A DNA stretch of 64,000 nt from DASWOJ01 sp964242415 (GTDB taxonomy: Bacteria > Pseudomonadota > Alphaproteobacteria > Acetobacterales > Acetobacteraceae), in contig CAXTAT010000013.1 in the NCBI GenBank assembly GCA_964242415.1, positions 1-64,000 on the forward strand, given 5' to 3'. Every line of letters begins with the position of its first letter. Position 1 is the first letter of the stretch. The notes below the pieces were generated by a model. It did not search any database and was not told the origin of the DNA. It saw only the letters and a list, made by a program, of their open reading frames with translations. Shown here piece by piece: positions 44,581 to 51,905 of this stretch. Made by a program: the position numbers and the translations under genes.

Positions 44581-44911
44581 CGTCCAGCGCAGCCCGCAGC
44601 TCGGCCTCCGTCACCACGCCGCGGGCCAGCAGGTTGTCGGAGATCGAGCGTATCCAGCGCTCGTAGTACGACAGGCGGGCGTAATCCGCCTCCGGGATGG
44701 CCTCGATGCCGCGGCGCAGCTCATCGACGCTCATCACGCCCTTGGCGCCCAGGATGCCGCGTATGGCGTCCACCGTGCGGTCGAACTCCGTCAGCGCATG
44801 CGCCCCGGTGTCGATGGGCTCGCACAGGAACTTCGGCACGCCGCCCATGTCATGATGGGCGCGCGGCGGGCCTTCAGGCGGAGGCATGATGGCGGAAAGG
44901 GGAGTGGTCAT
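44555..44911 (-). CDS. Nitrile hydratase beta N-terminal half / thiocyanate hydrolase beta-type subunit
   Basis: This 118-residue helical protein has HHDMGGVPKF at residues 19-28, matching the HD.GG opening of nitrile hydratase beta, and YYERWIRSISDNLLARGVVT, matching the beta-subunit helix that contacts alpha. Separate coding of this half is characteristic of thiocyanate hydrolase-type enzymes. It is shorter than the Thiobacillus beta subunit (about 157). ATG overlaps the stop of the SH3 gene (ATGA). Confidence 0.85.
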   Translation of the reverse strand: MTTPLSAIMPPPEGPPRAHHDMGGVPKFLCEPIDTGAHALTEFDRTVDAIRGILGAKGVMSVDELRRGIEAIPEADYARLSYYERWIRSISDNLLARGVVTEAELRAALDDAAPDRTA

Positions 44912-45750
44912 TGGATCACCTCGTCCGGGTACACGCCCCACAGCTCCTTGCGCTTCATCCAGCCATGGTAGTCGCCGATCTGCGCCTGGCACCAGTCCGA
45001 CTTGGCCTCGCAGCTCCGCAGGCGGACGATGACGCCGGGCTTCAGGCGGGCGACCGGGCTGGCGCCGTCCTGGGCGTCGCGGCGCAGCATCTCCTCGGTG
45101 CCCGCCGCGCCCAGGACGGCGGCAGTGCGGCGGGGCGCCAGCGTCGCCTGGTGCACCCAACCCTTCACGCCCTCTTGGTCCTGCACCAGCCGCCAGACCT
45201 CGAACTCGCGCTCGATCTTCACCGGCAGGTCGCGGCGCTTGTAAACCCACTCGATGGGGTAGCGGGCGCCGGGACCGCTGCGCAGGTTCACCTCGTCCGA
45301 GCGCAGGGCGGCGAAGCGCGGCAGCGGCAGGCCGGTGTTGGCACCCTTGCCGGGTTCGGCGGGTTGTTCCGGCGCCGTGTCCGCCGTGGCGGCGGGCGTG
45401 GGCGGCGCCGTCACGGCCGGGGCAGCATGCCGGCCGGCTGGGCGAGGCCGGACAACGGGGGTGCTGATCCGATGCGTTTCGACTGCGCGGCTATCACCTC
45501 GGTGTGTGTCAACCGGGTGTGCGGCGGCCGGGTTCTTAACGTCCGGGTGTGTCGCATCCAGGTGTGTCGCATCCGGGTGCGTCGCGTCCGCATGCACGGC
45601 GGCCGGGTGCGTCACGGCCGGATGCGTTGCATCGGGATGCCCGGCGCTCGCATGCGCCGGCGGCACGGCAGGCTTCGCCAGCTCGGCCCTGGTTGCCGCC
45701 GGCATCAACAGCAGGGCGGCCAGAATGATGCGGGCTGCGGGTTTGGGCAT
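44908..45750 (-). CDS. Exported SH3-domain protein with His-rich repeat region
   Basis: This 280-residue protein has a signal peptide (MPKPAARIILAALLLMPAAT, RA), a repetitive His/Ala/Thr/Pro/Asp region (about 30-95, units like DATHP), a Pro/Ala linker, and then bacterial SH3 domains (about 145-280). The SH3 part shows VNLRSGPGARYPIEWVYKRR, WRLVQDQEGVKGWVHQATLA and GYHGWMKRKELWGV-type ends. SH3b proteins usually bind cell wall or act as envelope scaffolds. It is coupled by a 4-base overlap to the hydratase genes, which is odd for a presumably periplasmic protein. The repeats could bind metal. Confidence 0.82.
   Translation of the reverse strand: MPKPAARIILAALLLMPAATRAELAKPAVPPAHASAGHPDATHPAVTHPAAVHADATHPDATHLDATHPDVKNPAAAHPVDTHRGDSRAVETHRISTPVVRPRPAGRHAAPAVTAPPTPAATADTAPEQPAEPGKGANTGLPLPRFAALRSDEVNLRSGPGARYPIEWVYKRRDLPVKIEREFEVWRLVQDQEGVKGWVHQATLAPRRTAAVLGAAGTEEMLRRDAQDGASPVARLKPGVIVRLRSCEAKSDWCQAQIGDYHGWMKRKELWGVYPDEVIQ
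45532..45660. repeat. 15-base tandem minisatellite inside the SH3 gene
   Basis: Units of about 15 bases (for example CGGGTGTGTCGCATC, with variants) recur roughly eight times and encode reverse-strand units such as THPDA, THLDA, THPAV and VHADA. The units are imperfect, so the array is old, yet the frame is kept. Confidence 0.7.
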
Positions 45751-45798
45751 GCCTCATCCCTGCCAAGAATCAGGCAGGCCGGTCAAGCAGAAGCATCC

Positions 45799-46233
45799 CT
45801 ACAGCGTGATGATTTGGCCGCCGCCAACCGCCGCAAGGAAGCTGGGCACGCCGGCCACCTCCACGCCCGGCAGCAGGTGGCCGGACGACAGGCCAACCAT
45901 GCGCAGCCCGGCGTCGCACGCCATTAGCCGCACGCCCAACTCCACCACGGCCTCGCGCAATTCGCCCAGCCCGGCGACGCCGGCGGCGCGCACCTGCCCA
46001 TCCCGGGCATCCTCCGGCAGTTGGGCTTCCAGCATCCGGCAGCCCTCGTTGGTGGCGAAGATCGTCACGGGCCGACCGATGGCGGCAGCGGCGGCGGCGG
46101 CAACGAACGCATAGTGGCCGCGCTCATGCCCGCCGGAGATCAGCAATATGCCCAAGGGCTGAACCCGCCCCAACGGCTGACTCTGCCCCGAGGGCTGGAC
46201 CCGCAATGACGGCCGGGGCGCCTCATCCGGCAA
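45799..46233 (-). CDS. DsrE-like protein
   Basis: This 144-residue protein has a DsrE/DsrF-like (YchN-like) fold: a first strand ILLISGG, a helix with AFVAAAAAAAIGRPVTIFAT, RLMACDAGLRMVGL around the position where sulfur-relay members carry a cysteine, and VEVAGVPSFLAAV near the end. C106 or so is the only well-placed Cys. Such proteins move sulfur or are peroxiredoxin-like hydrophilic trimers. The N-terminal 26 residues include a duplicated QPLG unit and may not be translated; a start nearer 46155 is possible. It overlaps the ThiF-like gene by 11 bases. Confidence 0.7.
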   Translation of the reverse strand: MPDEAPRPSLRVQPSGQSQPLGRVQPLGILLISGGHERGHYAFVAAAAAAAIGRPVTIFATNEGCRMLEAQLPEDARDGQVRAAGVAGLGELREAVVELGVRLMACDAGLRMVGLSSGHLLPGVEVAGVPSFLAAVGGGQIITL

Positions 46234-47035
46234 GCGCCGACTCCGGCTGGTGGGCCGACAGGTCGCGGATGGTGGCGTGGGGTCCGCACAGCAGGCAGGC
46301 CGGGTCTGGCGGCAGGCGCACGGTGCGGACGCGGGCGGCCAGGGCGTCCCACACCAGCAGGCGGCCGGACAGGCCCTCGCCGATGCCGAGCAGCTCCTTC
46401 AGCGCCTCCGCCGCCTGCAGGCTGCCCATGACGCCGGTGACGGCGCCGAGGATACCGGCCTCGCCGCACGTCGGCACCAGGCCGTCCGGCGGCGGGGCCG
46501 GATGCAGGCAGCGGTAGCAGGGACCGCCCTCATGCGGCTTGAAGGTCGAAAGCTGGCCGTCGAAGCGCAGCACGGCGGCGGAGACCAGGGTGCGCCGGGC
46601 CAGGGCGCAGGCGTCGGCCACCAGGAAGCGCGTCGGGAAATTGTCGCTGCCGTCGCACACCAGGTCATACGCGCCAACCAAGTCCATCGCGTTGGCGGCG
46701 GTCAGGCGGACCTGGTGCGCCTCGATGGCGACGCCCGGGTTGACCGCCCGGCACGCCGCGGCGGCGGAGTGGACCTTCGCCATCCCCACCCGGTCCGTCG
46801 TGTGCGCCACCTGGCGCTGCAGGTTGGACAGGTCCACGCGGTCGTCGTCCACCAGCCCCAACGTGCCGACACCGGCCGCGGCGAGATACAGCGCCAACGG
46901 GCTGCCCAACCCCCCCGCGCCGACGATCAGCACCCGCGCCGCACGGAGCCGCGCCTGGCCGGCGCCGCCCACCTCGGCCAGCAGGATGTTGCGGGAGTAG
47001 CGGGTGATCTCGTCTTCGCTGAAATCCAGGTCCAT
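46223..47035 (-). CDS. ThiF/MoeB/HesA-family adenylyltransferase
   Basis: This 270-residue E1-like enzyme starts MDLDFSEDEITRYSRNILLA, typical of MoeB/HesA. It has the ATP-binding loop IVGAGGLGSPLALYLAAAGV, DDDRVDLSNLQRQ with the catalytic Arg, DGSDNFPTR, and zinc pairs CYRC and CLLC. Members adenylate the C-terminus of sulfur-carrier proteins (MoaD, ThiS). HesA-like members also occur near nitrogenase and metal-cofactor genes. It opens the leftward operon with the DsrE-like, SH3 and split-hydratase genes, which suggests a sulfur-linked role. It is divergent from queC (34-base gap). Confidence 0.88.
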   Translation of the reverse strand: MDLDFSEDEITRYSRNILLAEVGGAGQARLRAARVLIVGAGGLGSPLALYLAAAGVGTLGLVDDDRVDLSNLQRQVAHTTDRVGMAKVHSAAAACRAVNPGVAIEAHQVRLTAANAMDLVGAYDLVCDGSDNFPTRFLVADACALARRTLVSAAVLRFDGQLSTFKPHEGGPCYRCLHPAPPPDGLVPTCGEAGILGAVTGVMGSLQAAEALKELLGIGEGLSGRLLVWDALAARVRTVRLPPDPACLLCGPHATIRDLSAHQPESALAG

Positions 47036-47069
47036 AAGGCCGACATAGGGCGGGCAGGGGCGGAAATCG

Positions 47070-47756
47070 ATGGAGCATGGCGCACTGGTGCTATTCAGCG
47101 GCGGACAGGACAGCACCGCGTGCCTCGCATGGGCGTTGCAGCGGTATGCCCGGGTGGAGACGGTGGGCTTCACCTACGGCCAGCGCCATGCGATCGAACT
47201 GACGTGCCGCGGGCCGGTGCGGGACGGGCTGGGGGCGATGGCGTGGGGCGGGCGGCTCGGCCCCGATCACATGGTGGACCTGGCGGCCTCGCTGGCGGCA
47301 CTGGGCGAGACCGCGCTGACCTCGGACGCCGCCATCGCCATGACGGAGCAGGGCCTGCTCAACACCTTCGTGCCCGGCCGCAACCTGCTGTTCCTGACCT
47401 ACGCCGCCGCACTCGCCTACCGCCGCGGGCTGACGCGCATCGTCGGCGGCATGTGCGAGACCGACTTCAGCGGCTACCCCGACTGCCGGGACGACACGGT
47501 AAAGGCCATGCAGCTCGCGCTGAACCTCGGGATGCAGCGGCGGTTCGTGCTGGAGACGCCGCTGATGTGGCTGGACAAGGCCGCCACCTGGGCGATGGCC
47601 GACCGCCTGGGCATCCTGGAGCTGACGGTGGAGGCGACGCACACCTGCTACCTCGGCGACCGCACGCAACGGCACGCGTGGGGATGGGGCTGCGGCGCGT
47701 GCCCGGCCTGTGAGCTGCGCGCCCGCGGCTGGCGGCAGTGGCGGGGGGCGGCGTGA
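47070..47756 (+). CDS. queC: 7-cyano-7-deazaguanine synthase
   Basis: This 228-residue QueC converts carboxy-deazaguanine to preQ0 with ATP and ammonia in queuosine synthesis. It shows the PP-loop FSGGQDSTACLAWAL (9-23), TFGQRH-like TYGQRHAIEL, FVPGRNLLFL, GGMCETDFSGYPDCR, and the zinc site cysteines in THTCYLG and CGACPAC. Confidence 0.94.
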   Translation: MEHGALVLFSGGQDSTACLAWALQRYARVETVGFTYGQRHAIELTCRGPVRDGLGAMAWGGRLGPDHMVDLAASLAALGETALTSDAAIAMTEQGLLNTFVPGRNLLFLTYAAALAYRRGLTRIVGGMCETDFSGYPDCRDDTVKAMQLALNLGMQRRFVLETPLMWLDKAATWAMADRLGILELTVEATHTCYLGDRTQRHAWGWGCGACPACELRARGWRQWRGAA

Positions 47757-48403
47757 TGTTCGGCGCCGACGTCCACGACCTGATCATGCGCTACGGGTAC
47801 GGCCTGATCTCCATGGTGATCTGCCTGGAGAGCATGGGCGCGCCGTTGCCCGGCGAAAGCCTGCTGATCGCGTCCGCCCTGTATGCCGCCGCCACGGGGA
47901 ACCTCAGCATCGGCTGGGTGGTGCTGGCTGCGGCGATTGGGGCCATCGTGGGCGATAACCTGGGCTTCGTGATCGGCCGCCGGGTGGGTCCGCCGGTGCT
48001 GGCGCGGTTTGGGCCGCGCATCGGGCTGACGCTGGACCGGCAGCGGCTGGGGCAGTTCCTGTTCCTGCGGCACGGGGGGAAGGTGGTGTTCCTGGGGCGC
48101 TTTATCGTGTTCCTGCGGACGTTCGCCGCCATCCTGGCCGGGGCGAACCGGATGCAGTGGGACCACTTCCTGCTATGGAACGCGCTGGGGGGCATCGCTT
48201 GGACCTGCCTGTATGGGTTCGCGCCCTACTTGCTGGGCAGCCAGGTGCATCGGCTGGTCGGGCCGTTTGGCATCCTGGTGGGTGTCGCGGCGGTGGTGAC
48301 GCTGGTGTTCATCATCCGCTTCGTCCACCGGAACGAGCGGCGGCTGATCGCCGAGGCGAAGGTGGCGATGGCGGCCCAGGAAGCCTCGACCGCCAGTCAC
48401 TGA
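47756..48403 (+). CDS. DedA-family membrane protein
   Basis: This 215-residue protein has five or so hydrophobic segments. DedA/VTT motifs are E-x-x-G-x-P-x-P-G-E (ESMGAPLPGE), GAIVGDNLGFVIGRR and FLGRFIVFLRTFAAILAGA. DedA proteins are proposed lipid scramblases or flippases (for example of undecaprenyl phosphate). ATG shares one base with the queC stop; GTG 47753 would overlap by four. Confidence 0.9.
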   Translation: MFGADVHDLIMRYGYGLISMVICLESMGAPLPGESLLIASALYAAATGNLSIGWVVLAAAIGAIVGDNLGFVIGRRVGPPVLARFGPRIGLTLDRQRLGQFLFLRHGGKVVFLGRFIVFLRTFAAILAGANRMQWDHFLLWNALGGIAWTCLYGFAPYLLGSQVHRLVGPFGILVGVAAVVTLVFIIRFVHRNERRLIAEAKVAMAAQEASTASH

Positions 48404-48452
48404 AGTGCCTCTTGTCCGCCAGCGCGCGGCATCCGCGACAAGGTGATCCAGC

Positions 48453-49013
48453 ATGAGCGAGGCCAGCGACAGCCTGCAAGTCAAGACGGGCGACGCCGAC
48501 GCCTGCATCGTCAAGCTGCGGGAGAGTGGCTTCAACGGGCTCGTGTTCCGGGGTGACCGCGGCTGGTTGACAGTCGTTCCCTATGGCGGCCCAGGCGAGG
48601 CGCTGATGCTCGTGGAGGGTCGGATCGAGAGCCTGGCAGGGATGCTTGGGGCGCCGGTCGTCAACTACGTGCGTTCCGAGGACTTCGGCTGGAGCTTTGC
48701 AGTCGTCCTTCCCGATGGCCGCGGGACTGCCTTCGAGTGCTACTGGGACCCATTCCTGGATGAAGCGCACGCCCCCGATGCAGAAGTCGATTGGGATGTC
48801 CTGGCCGAGGTTGCGTCGGTTGAGCGGATCAGGCCCTTCCTCGGGCCACCGGTCCCTCCCGCGGGAAAAACCGGAGCGGCCAAGGACTTTGCGCAGGAAA
48901 TGGGCTTTCCGCAGTTCGAGTGGCTATCGCCCGCCTACGTGCTGGGCGACCCGGAGGACGCTGTCAGGCGCGGTGGCGAGAAGATCGGCAACCAGCCGGT
49001 TCGCCCGCCCTAA
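48453..49013 (+). CDS. Hypothetical protein
   Basis: I do not recognise this 186-residue protein. The first 130 residues look alpha/beta and globular (FNGLVFRGDRGWLTVVPYGG, FGWSFAVVLPDGRGTAFECY). The rest (AKDFAQEMGFPQFEWLSPAY) resembles a short substrate-type tail. No signal peptide or membrane segment is present. Codon use is typical of the region, so it is probably a real gene. It converges with the ABC transporter genes and overlaps the first by 4 bases. Confidence 0.65.
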   Translation: MSEASDSLQVKTGDADACIVKLRESGFNGLVFRGDRGWLTVVPYGGPGEALMLVEGRIESLAGMLGAPVVNYVRSEDFGWSFAVVLPDGRGTAFECYWDPFLDEAHAPDAEVDWDVLAEVASVERIRPFLGPPVPPAGKTGAAKDFAQEMGFPQFEWLSPAYVLGDPEDAVRRGGEKIGNQPVRPP

Positions 49014-50002
49014 GCGTTCACAAACCGGCCTGTATAAGTCGCCGGCAAATCAATGTTCGCCGCCGCAATCGCCGGATCGAACCCGGCCAGCATGCGGTGC
49101 ACCGTCTGCGACATCTCCGCCGTCACCACCCCATCGTGCATGAAGGCGTCGCGGTTGCGGATAAATGCCCGGTCGCACACCTCCCGCCCGACGCTGCACA
49201 TGCCGGCCTGCAGGGCGCCGATCGCCTGGTCCGGCTCGGCGGTCTTCAGGAACGCCACGGCCTCCAGGATGGCGGCAGTGGCGGCGCGGACCGCAGGCTC
49301 GTTCTTCGGTATCCACCCGGCGTCCGCATACAGGCACCCCGACGCATAAGGCCCGCCGAAGATCGCCCGCGTGCCGGCGCTGTCGCGGGCGTCGGCCAGG
49401 ATGACGATCTCGCCCTTGCCCTCCAGCTCGTTCATGATCGGGTCGAACAGGCTCAATGCGTCGATATCGCCGCGCTCGAACGCCGACAGGGCGGTCTGCG
49501 TGGTGCCGACGCCGATGGCCGCCGCATCGGTCGGCTTCAACCCGGCCTTCACCAGCAACTGCATCGCGAACAGGTGCGTCGCCGACCCCGGCGCGGACAC
49601 GCCGATCTTGCGGCCCTTCAGGTCGGCGGCCGTCTTGATCTCCCCCGCCAGCGCCTTGCGCACGCCCAGCGCCAGCCCGCTGTTCTGCGCCTGCAGCACG
49701 AAGCACTGCAGCTTGGCCCCCTTGGCGGCCATCTGGATGGTGTGCTCGTAATAGCCGCACACCATGTCGGACGACCCGCCCAGCAAGGCCTGCATGGCCC
49801 GTGCCCCGCCGGGGAACTGCGCCACCTCGGCGTCGATGCCGTGTTTGGCGAACAGGTTCTGCCCGATCGCAACGAAGAACGGCATGTAGCCATACAGCGC
49901 AACGCCGCCGCCGGCGAAGCGCACCTTGATGCGGGACTGCGCGATGGCGGGCAGGGGCAGGGCGGCCAGGGTCGCCCCAAGCGCGGCGCGGCGTGTCAGC
50001 AT
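49010..50002 (-). CDS. NitT/TauT-type ABC transporter substrate-binding protein
   Basis: This 330-residue periplasmic protein has a twin-arginine-like signal (MLTRRAALGATLAALPLPAI) and the NMT1/THI5-like fold. Seen are GYMPFFVAIGQNLFAKHGID, GSSDMVCGYYEHTIQMAAKG and GRKIGVSAPGSATHLFAMQL. Relatives bind nitrate, sulfonates, thiamine precursors or nitriles; the ligand here cannot be told. It is the third gene of a leftward importer operon after the ATPase and permease. Confidence 0.88.
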   Translation of the reverse strand: MLTRRAALGATLAALPLPAIAQSRIKVRFAGGGVALYGYMPFFVAIGQNLFAKHGIDAEVAQFPGGARAMQALLGGSSDMVCGYYEHTIQMAAKGAKLQCFVLQAQNSGLALGVRKALAGEIKTAADLKGRKIGVSAPGSATHLFAMQLLVKAGLKPTDAAAIGVGTTQTALSAFERGDIDALSLFDPIMNELEGKGEIVILADARDSAGTRAIFGGPYASGCLYADAGWIPKNEPAVRAATAAILEAVAFLKTAEPDQAIGALQAGMCSVGREVCDRAFIRNRDAFMHDGVVTAEMSQTVHRMLAGFDPAIAAANIDLPATYTGRFVNA

Positions 50003-50027
50003 GGTGCGTCCTCCTATGTAACCTGGG

Positions 50028-50876
50028 CTATGTGTCCCGCGGCGTATCCGCCCTCGGCTGCCAAACCAGCAGCCGGTTCTCGGCCAGGCTGACCCCGGCG
50101 TCCAGCACCAGCGCACAGGCCGTCAACACGACGATCCCCGCAAACACCGTGTCCACGTCAAACACCCCCTCCGCCTGCAGGATCAAGTAGCCCACCCCGG
50201 CCGCGCTCCCCAGGTACTCCGCGATCACCGCCCCCACGAACGCCATGCCCACCGAAACGTGCAGCGAGCTGAACACCCAGCTCAGCGCCGCCGGCAGATA
50301 GACGTGCCGCAGCAACTGCCGCCGCGACGCCCCCAGCATCCGCGTCGCGTTCAGCACGGTGGGCGACACCTCACGCACGCCCTGCAGCACATTGAAGAAG
50401 ACGATGAAGAACACCAGGGTGAAGCCCAGTGCCACCTTACTCGCCATGCCGAGCCCGAACCACATGCTGAAGATCGGCGCCAGGATCACCCGCGGCATGG
50501 CGTTCATCGCCTTCACGTAGGGATCCAGCACCGCTTGCGTCCGCGGGCTGAGGCCCAGCCACAACCCCGCCAGCACGCCGCCGACCGTGCCGGTGGCGAA
50601 CGCCATCAGCGTCTCGGCGAGGGTGACGCCCAGGTGCGGCCAGATTTCCCCGGTGCGGAACCACTCATACACGACGGCAGCAATCCGCTCCGGCCGGCCG
50701 AAGAACAGCGGAGACAGCACGCCAGTCACGCTGCCGGCCTGCCACAGGCCCAGCAGCACCAGCCCGATAGCCAGCCGTCCGCCGGTGATCAGGCCGCGTC
50801 CCCGGCGTGGAGCAGTGCGCGCCGGCGCCTCCGGCCGCGGGTCCAGCGCGAGCGGCGCCACCGACTGAACCGTCAT
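50028..50876 (-). CDS. NitT/TauT-type ABC transporter permease
   Basis: This 282-residue inner-membrane permease has about six helices and the EAA loop MNAMPRVILAPIFSMWFGLG / FFNVLQGVREVSPTVLNATR-type sequence that docks the ATPase. The family is SsuC/TauC/NrtB. The chosen ATG (50874-50876) lies in the first bases of the dispersed repeat; its ribosome site would be repeat-derived. A 136-base gap, mostly repeat, separates it from the ATPase gene. Confidence 0.9.
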   Translation of the reverse strand: MTVQSVAPLALDPRPEAPARTAPRRGRGLITGGRLAIGLVLLGLWQAGSVTGVLSPLFFGRPERIAAVVYEWFRTGEIWPHLGVTLAETLMAFATGTVGGVLAGLWLGLSPRTQAVLDPYVKAMNAMPRVILAPIFSMWFGLGMASKVALGFTLVFFIVFFNVLQGVREVSPTVLNATRMLGASRRQLLRHVYLPAALSWVFSSLHVSVGMAFVGAVIAEYLGSAAGVGYLILQAEGVFDVDTVFAGIVVLTACALVLDAGVSLAENRLLVWQPRADTPRDT

Positions 50877-50958
50877 TGCGAGCCGGCTTCGGCGCGGCAA
50901 TCCAGGGACCGCGCCCGCCCCCCTGGATTGCCGCGTCGCAAGCGCTGCTCGCAACGAC
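50874..50958. repeat. Full copy of the dispersed inverted repeat
   Basis: It begins CATTGCGAGCCGGCTTCGGC, continues GCGGCAATCCAGGG, and on the other side has CCCCTGGATTGCCGCGTCGC and ends GCTGCTCGCAACGAC. The arms are strongly complementary and can fold into a hairpin of about 85 bases. It is inserted between the ATPase and permease genes of the importer. Confidence 0.85.
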
Positions 50959-51012
50959 AAGCAGGGCAACGACAAGCGTGGCAATGAAGGCCGCGAAGCG
51001 CACCAACCCCGC

Positions 51013-51801
51013 TCATGCCGCCCGCCCATGGTAGGCCCGCAGCACCTGGTCCCGCAGCACATCCCAGATGCGTTCCTGCAACTGCTGGAACCCCGGGGTC
51101 AGCCGGATTTCCGCCACGTCGCGCGGGCGTGGCAGGTCGATGGGGAATTCGGCGATCGGCCGGGTGGCGGGGCCGGCGGACAGCACCACCACGCGGTCGC
51201 TCAGGCTGATCGCCTCCTCCAGATCGTGCGTGATGAACAGCACCGACTTGCGCGGCGTCGCGCCCTGCCACAGCGCCAGCAGCTCGTTCTCCATCATCTG
51301 CCGGGTCTGCACGTCGAGCGCACTGAACGGCTCGTCCATCAGCAGGATCGGCGGGTCCAGCACCAGGGTCTGCGCCAACTGCGCCCGCTTGCGCATGCCG
51401 CCGCTCATCTGATGCGGGTACTTCGCCCCGTGCCCGCGCAGGCCGACGCGGTCCAGCCAAGCCTCCGCCGCCGCCCGCGCCGCCGCCCGGGATTGCCCGG
51501 CGAACTCCGGCCCCGCCGCAACATTGTCCCGCGCGCTGCGCCACGGCATCAGGCTGTCCGACTGGAACAAGTAGCCCGCCCGGCGGTTGATCCCCCGCAG
51601 CGGCTGCCCCTGCACCTCCACCCGCCCCGAGGTCGGCGCGAGCAGCCCCGCCGCCAAGTTGAGCAGGGTGCTCTTGCCGCACCCAGTCGGTCCGACAACC
51701 GAAAGGAACTCGCCGTCCTCAACCCGCAGCGACGCATCGGCGACGGCGGTGTAGCCGCCAAAACTGACCGTCACGCCATCGAACAGCAGTGCCGCGCTCA
51801 T
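51013..51801 (-). CDS. NitT/TauT-type ABC transporter ATP-binding protein
   Basis: This 262-residue ABC ATPase has Walker A GPTGCGKSTL, Q-loop LFQSDSLMPWRS, signature MSGGMRKRAQ (the usual SGGQ/M..R with R in place), Walker B ILLMDEPFSALD and H-loop FITHDLEEAI. It is of the SsuB/TauB type and energises the importer encoded by the next two genes. Confidence 0.92.
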   Translation of the reverse strand: MSAALLFDGVTVSFGGYTAVADASLRVEDGEFLSVVGPTGCGKSTLLNLAAGLLAPTSGRVEVQGQPLRGINRRAGYLFQSDSLMPWRSARDNVAAGPEFAGQSRAAARAAAEAWLDRVGLRGHGAKYPHQMSGGMRKRAQLAQTLVLDPPILLMDEPFSALDVQTRQMMENELLALWQGATPRKSVLFITHDLEEAISLSDRVVVLSAGPATRPIAEFPIDLPRPRDVAEIRLTPGFQQLQERIWDVLRDQVLRAYHGRAA

Positions 51802-51905
51802 GCGCTGACCATAAAAGCAGTTCCCCCCAGCCTAGCCCCACCATAAGGGGAGCGGGGCCAGGGGGAAACCGGGGGGCTTGCCGCCCTCTTGCTTATCCCG
51901 GGATG

